Assembly: GCF_045062745.1 (NCBI RefSeq)
Contig: NZ_JBJGED010000002.1
Location: 124,001-188,000, forward strand
Reading direction: 5' to 3'
Origin: Paenibacillus_AA sp045062745
GTDB taxonomy: Bacteria; Bacillota; Bacilli; Paenibacillales; NBRC-103111
Length of the DNA: 64,000 bases
The notes beneath the pieces were generated by a model. That model was not told where the DNA came from and searched no databases. It worked only from the letters and a program-made list of their open reading frames with translations. Positions 33,557-42,134 of this stretch are shown here, in pieces (the first letter of the stretch is position 1; each line of letters begins with the position of its first letter). Made by a program: the position numbers and the translations under genes.

Positions 33557-34870
33557 TTATCCTTCGATGAGCAGCGCCTCCGGATCCTCCAGCAGCTGCT
33601 TGACCGTCACGAGGAAGCGCACCGCCTCCGCCCCATCGACGATTCTGTGGTCGTACGAAAGGGCGATGTACATCATCGGGCGGTTCTCCATGCGCTCCTC
33701 ATCGATGGCCACCGGGCGGATCTGGATCTTGTGCATCCCGAGAATGCCCACCTGCGGTGCGTTCAGAATCGGGGTAGAGAGCAGCGAGCCGAATACCCCG
33801 CCGTTCGTGATCGTGAACGTGCCGCCTTGCAGATCGGACAGCGCGAGCGAATTGGACCGCGCCTTCTCCGCGAGCTGGGCGATCTGCTTCTCGATGCCGG
33901 CGAAGCTCAGCTTCTCCGCGTCGCGCACGACCGGCACGACAAGCCCTTCCTTCGCCGACACGGCGATCCCGATGTCGTAATACTGCTTCACGAGAATTTC
34001 GTCGCCCTGAATCTCGGCGTTCAGCAGCGGATACTGCTTCAATGCGCCGATGACCGCTTTGGTGAAGAACGACATGAAGCCGAGGCCGATGTCGTGCTTC
34101 TCCTGGAACGCCTGCTTGCGGCGCTTGCGGATGTCCATGATCTTCGTCATGTCGACTTCGTTGAACGTCGTCAGCATCGCCGCCGTCCGCTGAGCTTCCA
34201 CGAGGCGGGTGGCGATCGTCATGCGGCGGCGCGACATTTTGCGCCGCTCGACCGGTTTGCCGCCTTCGGCGGAGCCGGTCGGCGCCGGGGCTGCAGCCTT
34301 CGGCGCTGCGGGTGCCGGAGCCGCCGAAGGCGCAGGAGCAGGCGAAGGGCTAGGCACGTAGCCCTTCACGCTGTCCGCGCGGATGCGCCCCATCGGGTCA
34401 TCCGCGGGCACTTGGCCGAGATCGATGCCTCGCTCTCGGGCCAGCTTGCGGGCGGCGGGCGAAGCGTTCACCGCCGCCGCCGTATTCGGCGCAGCCGCTG
34501 GGACAGCGGGCTGCGGCGCAGCTGCCGGCACCGGCTCCGGCGGTGCCGCTGGGGTTGCCGCCGCCGGCGGGGCGGCGGCAGGCGCTTGCGGCGCGGCGGC
34601 GGATGCCGCGCCCGCCGATGGGGCGGCCGCGCCGGCGCCGCTCGCGATGCGGCCGATCGCTTCGCCGACCTGCACGGTGTCGCCTTCCTTGCGCAGCAGC
34701 TGCTCGATGACGCCGTCCGTCTCGGCGTTGATCTCGATGTTCACCTTGTCGGTCTCCAGCTCAGCGAGCATGTCGCCGGACTTGACCGCGTCTCCTTCTT
34801 TAACCAGCCACTTCGTAATCGTGCCTTCCACGATCGATTCGCCCATCTCGGGCACTCGGATGTCACTCAT
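33557..34870 (-). CDS. odhB: Dihydrolipoyllysine succinyltransferase, 2-oxoglutarate dehydrogenase E2
   Basis: 437 residues from ATG 34870; the start overlaps the odhA stop by 8 bp. The lipoyl domain (1-75) carries the lipoylated Lys42 in ETDKVNIEI. An Ala/Pro-rich linker follows, then the E3-binding domain (SPAARKLARERGIDLGQV), a second linker and the catalytic domain ending in ALSYDHRIVDGAEAVRFL (His and Asp of the active site). It transfers succinyl groups to CoA in the TCA cycle. The E3 subunit gene is not adjacent. Confidence 0.95.
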   Translation of the reverse strand: MSDIRVPEMGESIVEGTITKWLVKEGDAVKSGDMLAELETDKVNIEINAETDGVIEQLLRKEGDTVQVGEAIGRIASGAGAAAPSAGAASAAAPQAPAAAPPAAATPAAPPEPVPAAAPQPAVPAAAPNTAAAVNASPAARKLARERGIDLGQVPADDPMGRIRADSVKGYVPSPSPAPAPSAAPAPAAPKAAAPAPTGSAEGGKPVERRKMSRRRMTIATRLVEAQRTAAMLTTFNEVDMTKIMDIRKRRKQAFQEKHDIGLGFMSFFTKAVIGALKQYPLLNAEIQGDEILVKQYYDIGIAVSAKEGLVVPVVRDAEKLSFAGIEKQIAQLAEKARSNSLALSDLQGGTFTITNGGVFGSLLSTPILNAPQVGILGMHKIQIRPVAIDEERMENRPMMYIALSYDHRIVDGAEAVRFLVTVKQLLEDPEALLIEG

Positions 34871-37796
34871 TGCCGTCTTCCCCCTTCGCATTCGGCTCTT
34901 CGGCGCTTCGGTTCAACGCTTCCGAGATAATTCGTTTCTGTTCGATATTATGAACGGTTTGGAAGCCGCTAGCCGGACTGGACCGCTTCTGCCGGCCTAC
35001 GTATCGGACGATCGATCCTTCGTGCGCCCGGGCTTTGATGCGCGGTTCCACAAAGTTCCAAGCCCCCATATTTTGCGGCTCTTCCTGCACCCACAAGATT
35101 TCCTTCAAATTCGGAAACCGGTTGATGATACGCTCCACGTCCTGCTTCGGGAACGGGTACAGCTGCTCCATCCGGGCGATATGCAGCCAGCTCCAGTCCG
35201 GCTTGTCTCCGTCAGCACGGTCCTGGTCCGACTCTAGCGCCGTAGCCAGGTCGATGGCGATTTTGCCCGTACAGAAGATGAGCCGTTCGACCTCTTCCGG
35301 CTTCCCGCCAAGTCCCGGCTGCTCCAGGACGTGATGGAAGGCGCCCTCGCTCAGCTCCAGCGGTTCAGACGCGACGAGCGCGTTCCGGATCAAGCTCTTC
35401 GGCGCCATGACGATGAGCGGCCGCGCCGCTTCCGTCGCGGTGATAGCCGCCTGCCGGCGCAGCAGGTGGAAGTATTGCGCTGCGGTGGTCAAGTTCACGA
35501 TTGTGAGGTTGTCCTCTGCCGCGAGCAGCAAATACCGTTCGAGCCGGGCGCTGGAATGCTCCGGCCCTTGGCCTTCGTAGCCGTGCGGCAGCAGCATGAC
35601 GAGGCTCGAGTTCTGCGACCATTTGCTGCGGCCGGCTGAGATGAACTGATCGATCGTCACTTGCGCGGCATTGGCGAAGTCGCCGTATTGCGCCTCCCAG
35701 ATGACGAGCGTCTCCGGTGCATAGACGTTGTAGCCGTAGTCGAAGCCGAGCACCGACGCCTCCGACAGCGGGCTGTTGTAGATCGCGAACGCCGCGTTCG
35801 CCTCCGGCAAGCTGTGGAGCGGGCAGTAGGTAGCGCCTGTCTCGGCGTCGTGCAGCACGAGGTTCCGATGGGCGAACGTGGCCCGCTCGGAATCTTGCCC
35901 GCTGAGCCGGATCGGCGTCCCGTCGGCGAGAATCGTCGCGAAGGCGAGTGTCTCGGCCAAGCCCCAGTCCACCTTGCCGCCTTCCTCCAGTGCTTCCGCC
36001 CGGCGCATCAGAATGCGCTCCAGCTTGTTATAGACGGTGAAGTCAGACGGCCATCGCAGCAGCCCCGCATTGATGGACCGGAGCTTATCCAGGGGAACGG
36101 CGGTATGCAGATCGATTTTCCCCCGCCGCTTCACGAGGAAGTCGTCATCCGCCTCATGCGGCTCGTGGTGCTCCCCTTCTTTTACGAGGTCCAACGCCTT
36201 TTGCATCCGGCTCAAGCTGATGTCCCGCACCTGCGCGATTTGATTGTCCGTGACGAGCCCTTTCGCCTTGAGTGCTTCGGCATACACCGTCGCAACCCTG
36301 GGATGGGAGTTCACCTTCTTGTAGACGAGCGGCTGGGTCGTACTCGGATCGTCCGTCTCGTTATGCCCGTAGCGGCGGTAGCCGACCATGTCGATGAGGA
36401 AATCTTTGTGAAACCTTTGCCGGTACTCGCACGCCATCCGTACGGCCGCGATGCAAGCCTCAGGATCGTCTGCGTTCACATGGAGGATCGGGATTTCGTA
36501 GCCTTTGGCCAAGTCGCTGGCATAATAGGTCGAGCGTGAATCCTGGCTCTCGGTGGTGAAGCCGATCCGGTTGTTCACAATAATGTGGATCGTGCCCCCG
36601 TTCTCGTAGCCGGCCAGGCTCTTGAAATTCAGCGTTTCCGCGACGATGCCTTCCCCCGCGAATGCCGCGTCCCCATGCATCAGAATGGCCGCCGCACTGC
36701 CGAAATCCGACTTCGGATAGCCTGCGGCCGTCCGGTCATCCTGCGCTGCGCGGGTGAAGCCTTCCACGACGGGGTTGACGAATTCCAGATGGCTCGGGTT
36801 GTTGGCGAGCGTAATCCGCGTCTCGACCGTCTCCCCCGCCTTGACAGAACGATGTGCCCCCAAGTGATATTTAACGTCGCCGGTCCACCCGGAGTTGATG
36901 CCGATGGAGCCTTCGGAGGGCATCAAGTCTTTGTTCGCGGCATGCTGGAACTCCGCGAAGATCGTGCTGTATGGCTTGCCGAGCACATGCGCCAGCACAT
37001 TCAGCCGGCCCCGGTGCGCCATCCCCATCAGAATGTGCCGGGCGCCGTCGTGGGCAAGCTCGCGTACCGCCTCATCGAGCATCGGCACGAGCATGTCGGT
37101 GCCTTCGATCGAGAACCGCTTCTGTCCGACGAACGAGCGCTGCAGGAACGTCTCGAACTGCTCCACGTCGATGAGCCGATCGAGCAGGGCGATCCGTTCG
37201 CTCGTCTGCAGCGGTTTGGCCGCCATGCCGGCTTCGGCCGCGCGGATCAGCCAGATCCGTTCGCTCGCGTCGTGAATATGATCGAATTCGAAACCGATCG
37301 ATTGCGTGTACGTGTCCTTGAGCCGCTGGATCGCCTCCCAGCCGTTCTGCACCGTCTCCGGCACCTCCTCCCAGATGAGAGAAGCGGGAATGGATTGCAA
37401 GTCGGACTGACTAAGGCGATAAGTATCCGGCTCGAGCAGATGGGTGTCGGGCGGCTTGCGCAGCGACAGCGGATCCGTGTTCGCGGCCAGATGGCCGAAC
37501 GTGCGAATATTGCGGACGAGTTTGCCCGCATCTACGATTTTTTTGAGGAAGACGGGATCGTACGCGGCTGCAGCCGCTGTGGTCGGTGCTGCGGCCGGTG
37601 CTGCCGTCGTATTCGGTCCGGCAGCCAGGTTCGTCCCGGCCACAGGCGGGCCCCATCGGGCGAACAGCTCCCGGAATGAAGCGTCCACGCTCTCCGGGTC
37701 TTGCATATACCGCTCATACACCTCCTGTACGTACCCTAGATTCGGCCCGTAATAGGACTGCCAGGGGGAGCGGTCGAGCGTTTCATTTGCTTTCAT
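34863..37796 (-). CDS. odhA: 2-oxoglutarate dehydrogenase E1 component
   Basis: 977 residues. The N-terminal E2-contact segment (SPWQSYYGPNLGYVQEVYER) is followed by the thiamine-diphosphate fold with GMAHRGRLNVL, GDAAFAGEG and YRRYGHNETDDP. It decarboxylates 2-oxoglutarate and passes the succinyl group to the lipoyl arm of OdhB. Start ATG 37796 has GGAGG 9 nt upstream. It is the first gene of an odhAB operon. An Ala-rich stretch near residue 65-80 replaces part of the usual linker. Confidence 0.96.
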   Translation of the reverse strand: MKANETLDRSPWQSYYGPNLGYVQEVYERYMQDPESVDASFRELFARWGPPVAGTNLAAGPNTTAAPAAAPTTAAAAAYDPVFLKKIVDAGKLVRNIRTFGHLAANTDPLSLRKPPDTHLLEPDTYRLSQSDLQSIPASLIWEEVPETVQNGWEAIQRLKDTYTQSIGFEFDHIHDASERIWLIRAAEAGMAAKPLQTSERIALLDRLIDVEQFETFLQRSFVGQKRFSIEGTDMLVPMLDEAVRELAHDGARHILMGMAHRGRLNVLAHVLGKPYSTIFAEFQHAANKDLMPSEGSIGINSGWTGDVKYHLGAHRSVKAGETVETRITLANNPSHLEFVNPVVEGFTRAAQDDRTAAGYPKSDFGSAAAILMHGDAAFAGEGIVAETLNFKSLAGYENGGTIHIIVNNRIGFTTESQDSRSTYYASDLAKGYEIPILHVNADDPEACIAAVRMACEYRQRFHKDFLIDMVGYRRYGHNETDDPSTTQPLVYKKVNSHPRVATVYAEALKAKGLVTDNQIAQVRDISLSRMQKALDLVKEGEHHEPHEADDDFLVKRRGKIDLHTAVPLDKLRSINAGLLRWPSDFTVYNKLERILMRRAEALEEGGKVDWGLAETLAFATILADGTPIRLSGQDSERATFAHRNLVLHDAETGATYCPLHSLPEANAAFAIYNSPLSEASVLGFDYGYNVYAPETLVIWEAQYGDFANAAQVTIDQFISAGRSKWSQNSSLVMLLPHGYEGQGPEHSSARLERYLLLAAEDNLTIVNLTTAAQYFHLLRRQAAITATEAARPLIVMAPKSLIRNALVASEPLELSEGAFHHVLEQPGLGGKPEEVERLIFCTGKIAIDLATALESDQDRADGDKPDWSWLHIARMEQLYPFPKQDVERIINRFPNLKEILWVQEEPQNMGAWNFVEPRIKARAHEGSIVRYVGRQKRSSPASGFQTVHNIEQKRIISEALNRSAEEPNAKGEDGNE

Positions 37797-38475
37797 GACG
37801 GCAAGCCTCCGTGTACCTGATTCGATCAGGATTCTAATAATGCGTATTGATTAGTTATTTACCCAATGCATCCGCTTCATTCCATCCGTCTAGGATGCCG
37901 GAAGGGATGCTTCTTTCCTTATAATAAGACAAGGAAACGTTCTCGAGAAATATTTAATTCGGATAAAATCGTTCTAATATCGAGAACGTTCTTCGTGCAA
38001 AATACTGCTCCGTCTAGATAACCAACCTTTACACCAAATGAAACTCCGCTTTAAGCAATGGATGAACATCGAACGGATCCAAATGCGCTCTAGTTTCATT
38101 TCAACAACTTAGAGAAGGCCAGATTTCTTTTGAAGAGCTGTAGTTCGATTTAGTCGAATTGGAGCGCACATTTAGATCACGGACTCTGGAATACCGCCTT
38201 TTAGTTAGGCAAAATCGAACTGGATCACGTCGACTTCCCTCAGCACCAGAACCAATTGGGCAAAATCGAATTATACGACATTCGGATCCACGATAGGGCT
38301 TCTTAAGCTAGTGATACGATCCACCTCTAACTCTTGTTAGGAGTTGCAATTCCGGCCTAAGCTTGGCGGATACGCGATCCGAAGGTAAAATAAGCGGTAG
38401 GGATAAACATTCGAGTCTTTTTAAACGCATTGGTTTTGCGTTCCCCCAATTAAAAAAGTTTACATAATATTCATT
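37797..38475. other. Gene-free intergenic region, 680 bp, with degenerate repeats
   Basis: This stretch is A+T-rich and holds no convincing gene. It contains an 11-bp inverted repeat with a 33-bp spacer (37936-37990) within 200 bp of odhA. It also has the motif AAAATCGAA at 38211 and 38262, TTCGATT at 38144 in opposite sense, and the dif-like sequence at its right end. It looks like remnants of small dispersed repeats. Confidence 0.55.
37936..37990. repeat. Inverted repeat AACGTTCTCGA / TCGAGAACGTT
   Basis: Perfect 11-bp arms separated by 33 bp, 140-195 bp upstream of odhA. It may be a looped operator or a hairpin in the odhA leader if transcription starts beyond it. Confidence 0.45.
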
Positions 38476-38484
38476 ATGTTATTT
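38457..38484. repeat. Dif-like 28-bp sequence at the start of xerS
   Basis: AGTTTACATAA-TATTCA-TTATGTTATTT: two arms of 11 bp around 6 bp. The first arm equals the XerD-binding half of the B. subtilis dif site in reverse, and the second arm shares TTATGT. It matches the sequence at 16677-16704 in 20 of 22 central positions. The ATG at 38476 lies inside it. Confidence 0.45.
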
Positions 38485-39585
38485 AACCCCATTAAGGAGG
38501 TTGCGATCATTAACATCATTAAACAAAAAGACCGCGAAGAGCTGGAGAAAAAAATACCCGCTATGCCGTGGTACGTCGAGAAATTCATTCATTATAAGCT
38601 TCCGGACTTGTCCCCCTCTTCCTTGCTGGAGTATGTGCGCGATTACGATACGTTTTTCTCCTGGCTGCTCGCCGAAGGCTTGTCGGAGGGCCCGGCTCAA
38701 CGGGACATTCCGCTCGGTGTGCTGGAGAAGCTGCGAATGGAAGATATCGACCACTATAAAATGTTCCTGCTGACCAAAAAACAGCGCGCGAATACGCGGA
38801 CGACGATTTCCCGCAAGCTCTCGTCCCTCCGCTCGCTCTTTCATTATCTAAGCCAAATCGCCGAGGACGACGATTTCTACCCGCTTCTGAAGCGCAATGT
38901 GATGGCCAAGGTGGAGATCAAGCGGACGCACAAGCCGAAGGATACGGCTGCGAAGCTGGAAGGCAAGCTGCTGCAGGAGCACGAGATCACGGAATTCCTC
39001 GGCTACATCGGAAACGGCTACCCGCAGGATGTGGCCAAAAACAAGCAGGCGCTGTATTCCTATGAGCAGAATCGCGTCCGGGACCTCTGCATCGTGAGTC
39101 TGATCCTGAACTCCGGGCTGCGGGTGTCCGAGGTCGTCAATCTGAACATAGACGATATCGACATAAAGAAGAAGCTGGTATACGTCTACCGCAAGGGCAA
39201 AAACGACGAGACGTTCAAGACGCCGGTCTACTTCCGCCAGGAAGCGATCGCCGAGTTGCAAGCGTATATGGAGCTGCGCAGCGTTCGCTACAAGCCCGAT
39301 AAACGCGAAAAAGCCTTCTTCCTCGCCGTGGCGAACGGCTCGAAAGAAGGCAAGCGGATGACGAAGCGGGCCATCCAGGAGATGGTGATCAAGTATGCGA
39401 AGCATTTCGGCAAGCCGTATTTGTCCGTTCACAAGCTGCGGCACTCGTTCGCAACCGACTATTACTTGCGCAACGATTTGTATAAGACCCAGGACCAGCT
39501 GGGCCACGCCTCACCGGAGACGACTCAGATCTACGCCCATTTGACCGACAAGACGATGTCGGAAGCGATCGACCGCCGTGAGTAG
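38476..39585 (+). CDS. xerS: Tyrosine recombinase, XerS family
   Basis: Up to 369 residues. The N-terminal SAM-like domain (residues 35-130) is followed by the catalytic domain with Arg216 (SGLRVSEV), Lys242 or Lys240 (YRKGKND), His319-x-x-Arg322 (VHKLRHSF), His344 (LGHASPETT) and nucleophile Tyr353. XerS proteins resolve chromosome dimers alone in streptococci. Start: the ATG at 38476 has no ribosome site. A perfect AAGGAGG at 38494 stands 8 nt before ATT 38509 (ATC at 38506), which would give the natural-looking N-terminus INIIKQKDREELEKK. Confidence 0.88.
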   Translation: MLFNPIKEVAIINIIKQKDREELEKKIPAMPWYVEKFIHYKLPDLSPSSLLEYVRDYDTFFSWLLAEGLSEGPAQRDIPLGVLEKLRMEDIDHYKMFLLTKKQRANTRTTISRKLSSLRSLFHYLSQIAEDDDFYPLLKRNVMAKVEIKRTHKPKDTAAKLEGKLLQEHEITEFLGYIGNGYPQDVAKNKQALYSYEQNRVRDLCIVSLILNSGLRVSEVVNLNIDDIDIKKKLVYVYRKGKNDETFKTPVYFRQEAIAELQAYMELRSVRYKPDKREKAFFLAVANGSKEGKRMTKRAIQEMVIKYAKHFGKPYLSVHKLRHSFATDYYLRNDLYKTQDQLGHASPETTQIYAHLTDKTMSEAIDRRE

Positions 39586-39606
39586 CAAGGACGGGGCCCC
39601 GGCTCT

Positions 39607-41727
39607 TCACACCGGCTCTACCTTGACCGCGCACAGCTTGAACTCCGGCATTCGGCTCGTTGGGTCAAGCGCGTCGTTCGTCAGCCGGTTGACCGACAGC
39701 TGCTCCCCCCAGTGGAACGGCACGAAAACGGTTCTCGGCTGGATTGTGTCGGTCACCTTCACCTGGAATACGAGCGAGCTGCGCCGGCTCGTTATCCGGA
39801 CGTGCGTCGCGGTACCGAGCCCGATCTTCCCGGCCAGCCACGGATGGATCTCCGCGACCGGGATCGGAGCTTTCTTGTGCAACGCCTCGGTCCGGCGTGT
39901 CTGAGCGCCGCTCAAGTAATGATTGGACAGCCGGCCCGTCGTGAGCACGCACGGATAATCCGCGTCGATCGGCTCGGCGGGCATTTTCGGCGTGATGCCG
40001 AATAGACGGGCTTTGCCGTCCGGGTGATGGAACCGTTCGGCGAATAACATCGGAGTTCCCGGGTGATTGGGCGCGGGACATGGCCAGTAGATGCCTTGCT
40101 CTGCCTGCAGCCGCGCATAAGTAATGCCGCTGTAGTCCGCTTTGGCGCCCGAAGTGCATGCCGCCAACTCCTGGAACACGTCCTCGATGCAACCATAGCG
40201 AAAATATTGACCGCGCCCCAAGCACGAAGCCAGCTCTCCGAGGATCCGGTAATCCGGCATGCTCTCTCCCGGCGATTCCATGACTTGGGCCCGATGGAAC
40301 ACCCGGCCCTCCAGATTCGTGAGTGTCCCCTCCCCTTCCAGAAACGACGATCCCGGCAGCAGCCAATGTCCCAGCCTCGCCGTTTCCGTCTCGAACATGT
40401 CGACGACCACCAGCAGCTCGAGCTTCTTAAGCGCACGTTCGACCCGCTTGCTGTTAGGGCTCGATACGAGCGGGTTCGAGCCCAGCACGATCATGGCACG
40501 AATGTCGCCCTCGTCGATTTTCATTAACATCTCATACGCGGAAACGCCTTTGCCCGGCAAGGAGTCGGGATCGACGCCCCAGATGCCGGCCACGTGGGCC
40601 CGGTCCTCCGGATTCTCGATATACCGGTAGCCTGGCAGCTGATCGGCCTTTTGCCCGTGCTCCCGACCGCCTTGGCCGTTCGCCTGGCCGGTAACCGCGC
40701 CGTAACCGCAGCCCCTCCGGCCAATCTTGCCTGTAAGCAAGGCGAGATTAATATAATTCTTCGTATTCTCGACGCCGTTCACTTGCTGCTCGAGGCCGCG
40801 GGCAGTCAAGACGATGCCGGTCTCCGCCCGGGCGAACCCGCGGGCGACCGTGCGCACGACGGCTTCCAGGACGCCGGTCAGCTCTTCCACCCTCGCCGGG
40901 GTGAAGGACTTCACCGCCTCCTCCAAATGCTCCAGTCCGACCGTGCGTTCGCGCACGAATTGGTCCGCATACAGTTTCTCCGTCACGATGACGTGCAAGA
41001 GTCCGTTGATGAAGACAGAATCGAAGCCCGGCTGCAGCCGCACATGGATGTCCGCCAGCTTGGAAGTCATCGTATTCCGCGGATCGATCGTGACGACGAC
41101 CGCCCCGTTTTTCTTCGCCTCCAGAATGTACGGCACCATGGTCGGCTGGCACTCCGCAATATTGGTTCCGGCCAGAATAATATATTTGGCATGAGGAATC
41201 TCACTGAGGGGCATCGTCATGCCGCGATCGAGACCGAACGCCTGCTGGCTGGCCGCGGCCGCGGAAGACATGCAGTACCGGCCGTTATAGTCGATATACT
41301 TCGTCCCCAGGGCGACGCGGGCGAATTTGCCCAGCAGATAGCTCACTTCGTTCGTCAGGGAGCCTCCGCCGTAGACGGCAACGGCATCCTTCCCGTATTG
41401 GTTCTGAATCGATTGAATCGAATCGGCAATATCCCGGAGCGCCTCCGACCAGCTCGTTCGTTGCCACGTGTCGTCCGGGCCGCCTTTGCGGGCGGGATGC
41501 AGGATGCGCTCAGGGTGAACGGCGTGCTCCAGCACGTTCAAACCTTTCTGACACAGCCGCCCGGTCGCCACAGGGAACTTCTGACTCGGCTTGACGACCA
41601 TGCCGGCGCTGCGAGTCGCATCCGGCACGAGCTCAATGCCGCACTGCATGCTGCAGAAGCAGCAATGCGATGCCGTCTGCCCGGTGAACCGGAAGGCGGG
41701 GGTTGGAGTGGTCGCAGCGAGTGTCAT
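39607..41727 (-). CDS. nasC: Assimilatory nitrate reductase catalytic subunit (molybdopterin)
   Basis: 706 residues. Cys22, Cys25, Cys29 and about Cys59 bind a [4Fe-4S] cluster. The body is a molybdopterin oxidoreductase (GTNIAECQPTMVPYI, TGKIGRRGCGYGAVTGQANG, GSNPLVSSPNS) with the C-terminal dinucleotide-binding domain (TTGRLSNHYLSGAQTRR). It reduces nitrate to nitrite in the cytosol. It is the last gene of the narK-nirB-nirD-nasC unit, 2 bp behind nirD. The flavoprotein electron donor NasB of Bacillus is absent from the cluster. Confidence 0.93.
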   Translation of the reverse strand: MTLAATTPTPAFRFTGQTASHCCFCSMQCGIELVPDATRSAGMVVKPSQKFPVATGRLCQKGLNVLEHAVHPERILHPARKGGPDDTWQRTSWSEALRDIADSIQSIQNQYGKDAVAVYGGGSLTNEVSYLLGKFARVALGTKYIDYNGRYCMSSAAAASQQAFGLDRGMTMPLSEIPHAKYIILAGTNIAECQPTMVPYILEAKKNGAVVVTIDPRNTMTSKLADIHVRLQPGFDSVFINGLLHVIVTEKLYADQFVRERTVGLEHLEEAVKSFTPARVEELTGVLEAVVRTVARGFARAETGIVLTARGLEQQVNGVENTKNYINLALLTGKIGRRGCGYGAVTGQANGQGGREHGQKADQLPGYRYIENPEDRAHVAGIWGVDPDSLPGKGVSAYEMLMKIDEGDIRAMIVLGSNPLVSSPNSKRVERALKKLELLVVVDMFETETARLGHWLLPGSSFLEGEGTLTNLEGRVFHRAQVMESPGESMPDYRILGELASCLGRGQYFRYGCIEDVFQELAACTSGAKADYSGITYARLQAEQGIYWPCPAPNHPGTPMLFAERFHHPDGKARLFGITPKMPAEPIDADYPCVLTTGRLSNHYLSGAQTRRTEALHKKAPIPVAEIHPWLAGKIGLGTATHVRITSRRSSLVFQVKVTDTIQPRTVFVPFHWGEQLSVNRLTNDALDPTSRMPEFKLCAVKVEPV

Positions 41728-41729
41728 CG

Positions 41730-42098
41730 TTAACCCTCGCTTCCCAACCTCGGGACGCCGATCAGAATGACCCCGTCCTCCACCTTGGTCTCATACGTAT
41801 GGACGCAGCCCGTATCCGGGGCTTGCACCTGTCCGCTCGGCAAGTGGATTTTGCGGTCGTGCAGCGGGCAGTACACGAATTCGCCGCTCACGATGCCTTC
41901 CGCCAGTACCCCTTGCTTATGCGGACAACGATTGTGCACGGCCTGCACCTTCCCGCTGCCCAGCTTGAACAGGGCGATCTCGAGGCCGCGGTACCGGACC
42001 GTCTTGCCGGTGTGCCCCGGCATATCCTCATAGCGTGCCGCTTGAATCCATACCAGCTCTTCTTGCTCTTCTCTCCGCTCATTCCGGGTTATGCTCAT
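41730..42098 (-). CDS. nirD: Nitrite reductase small subunit (Rieske-type)
   Basis: 122 residues. The Rieske ligands are complete: Cys58 and His60 in NRCPHKQG, Cys77 and His80 in YCPLHDRK, so a [2Fe-2S] cluster is expected; some NirD proteins have lost it. It pairs with NirB to reduce nitrite to ammonium. It lies 36 bp after nirB and 2 bp before nasC. Confidence 0.93.
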   Translation of the reverse strand: MSITRNERREEQEELVWIQAARYEDMPGHTGKTVRYRGLEIALFKLGSGKVQAVHNRCPHKQGVLAEGIVSGEFVYCPLHDRKIHLPSGQVQAPDTGCVHTYETKVEDGVILIGVPRLGSEG

Positions 42099-42134
42099 GA
42101 CTTGTTACGCCCCTCTCTCTGTCTTACTCGCTCG

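Noticed and set aside
33647..34930. A 427-codon open frame on the plus strand opposite odhB
   Set aside because: It is Arg/Gly-rich, lacks a ribosome site and mirrors the Ala/Pro-rich odhB sequence, so it is a G+C-driven shadow frame.
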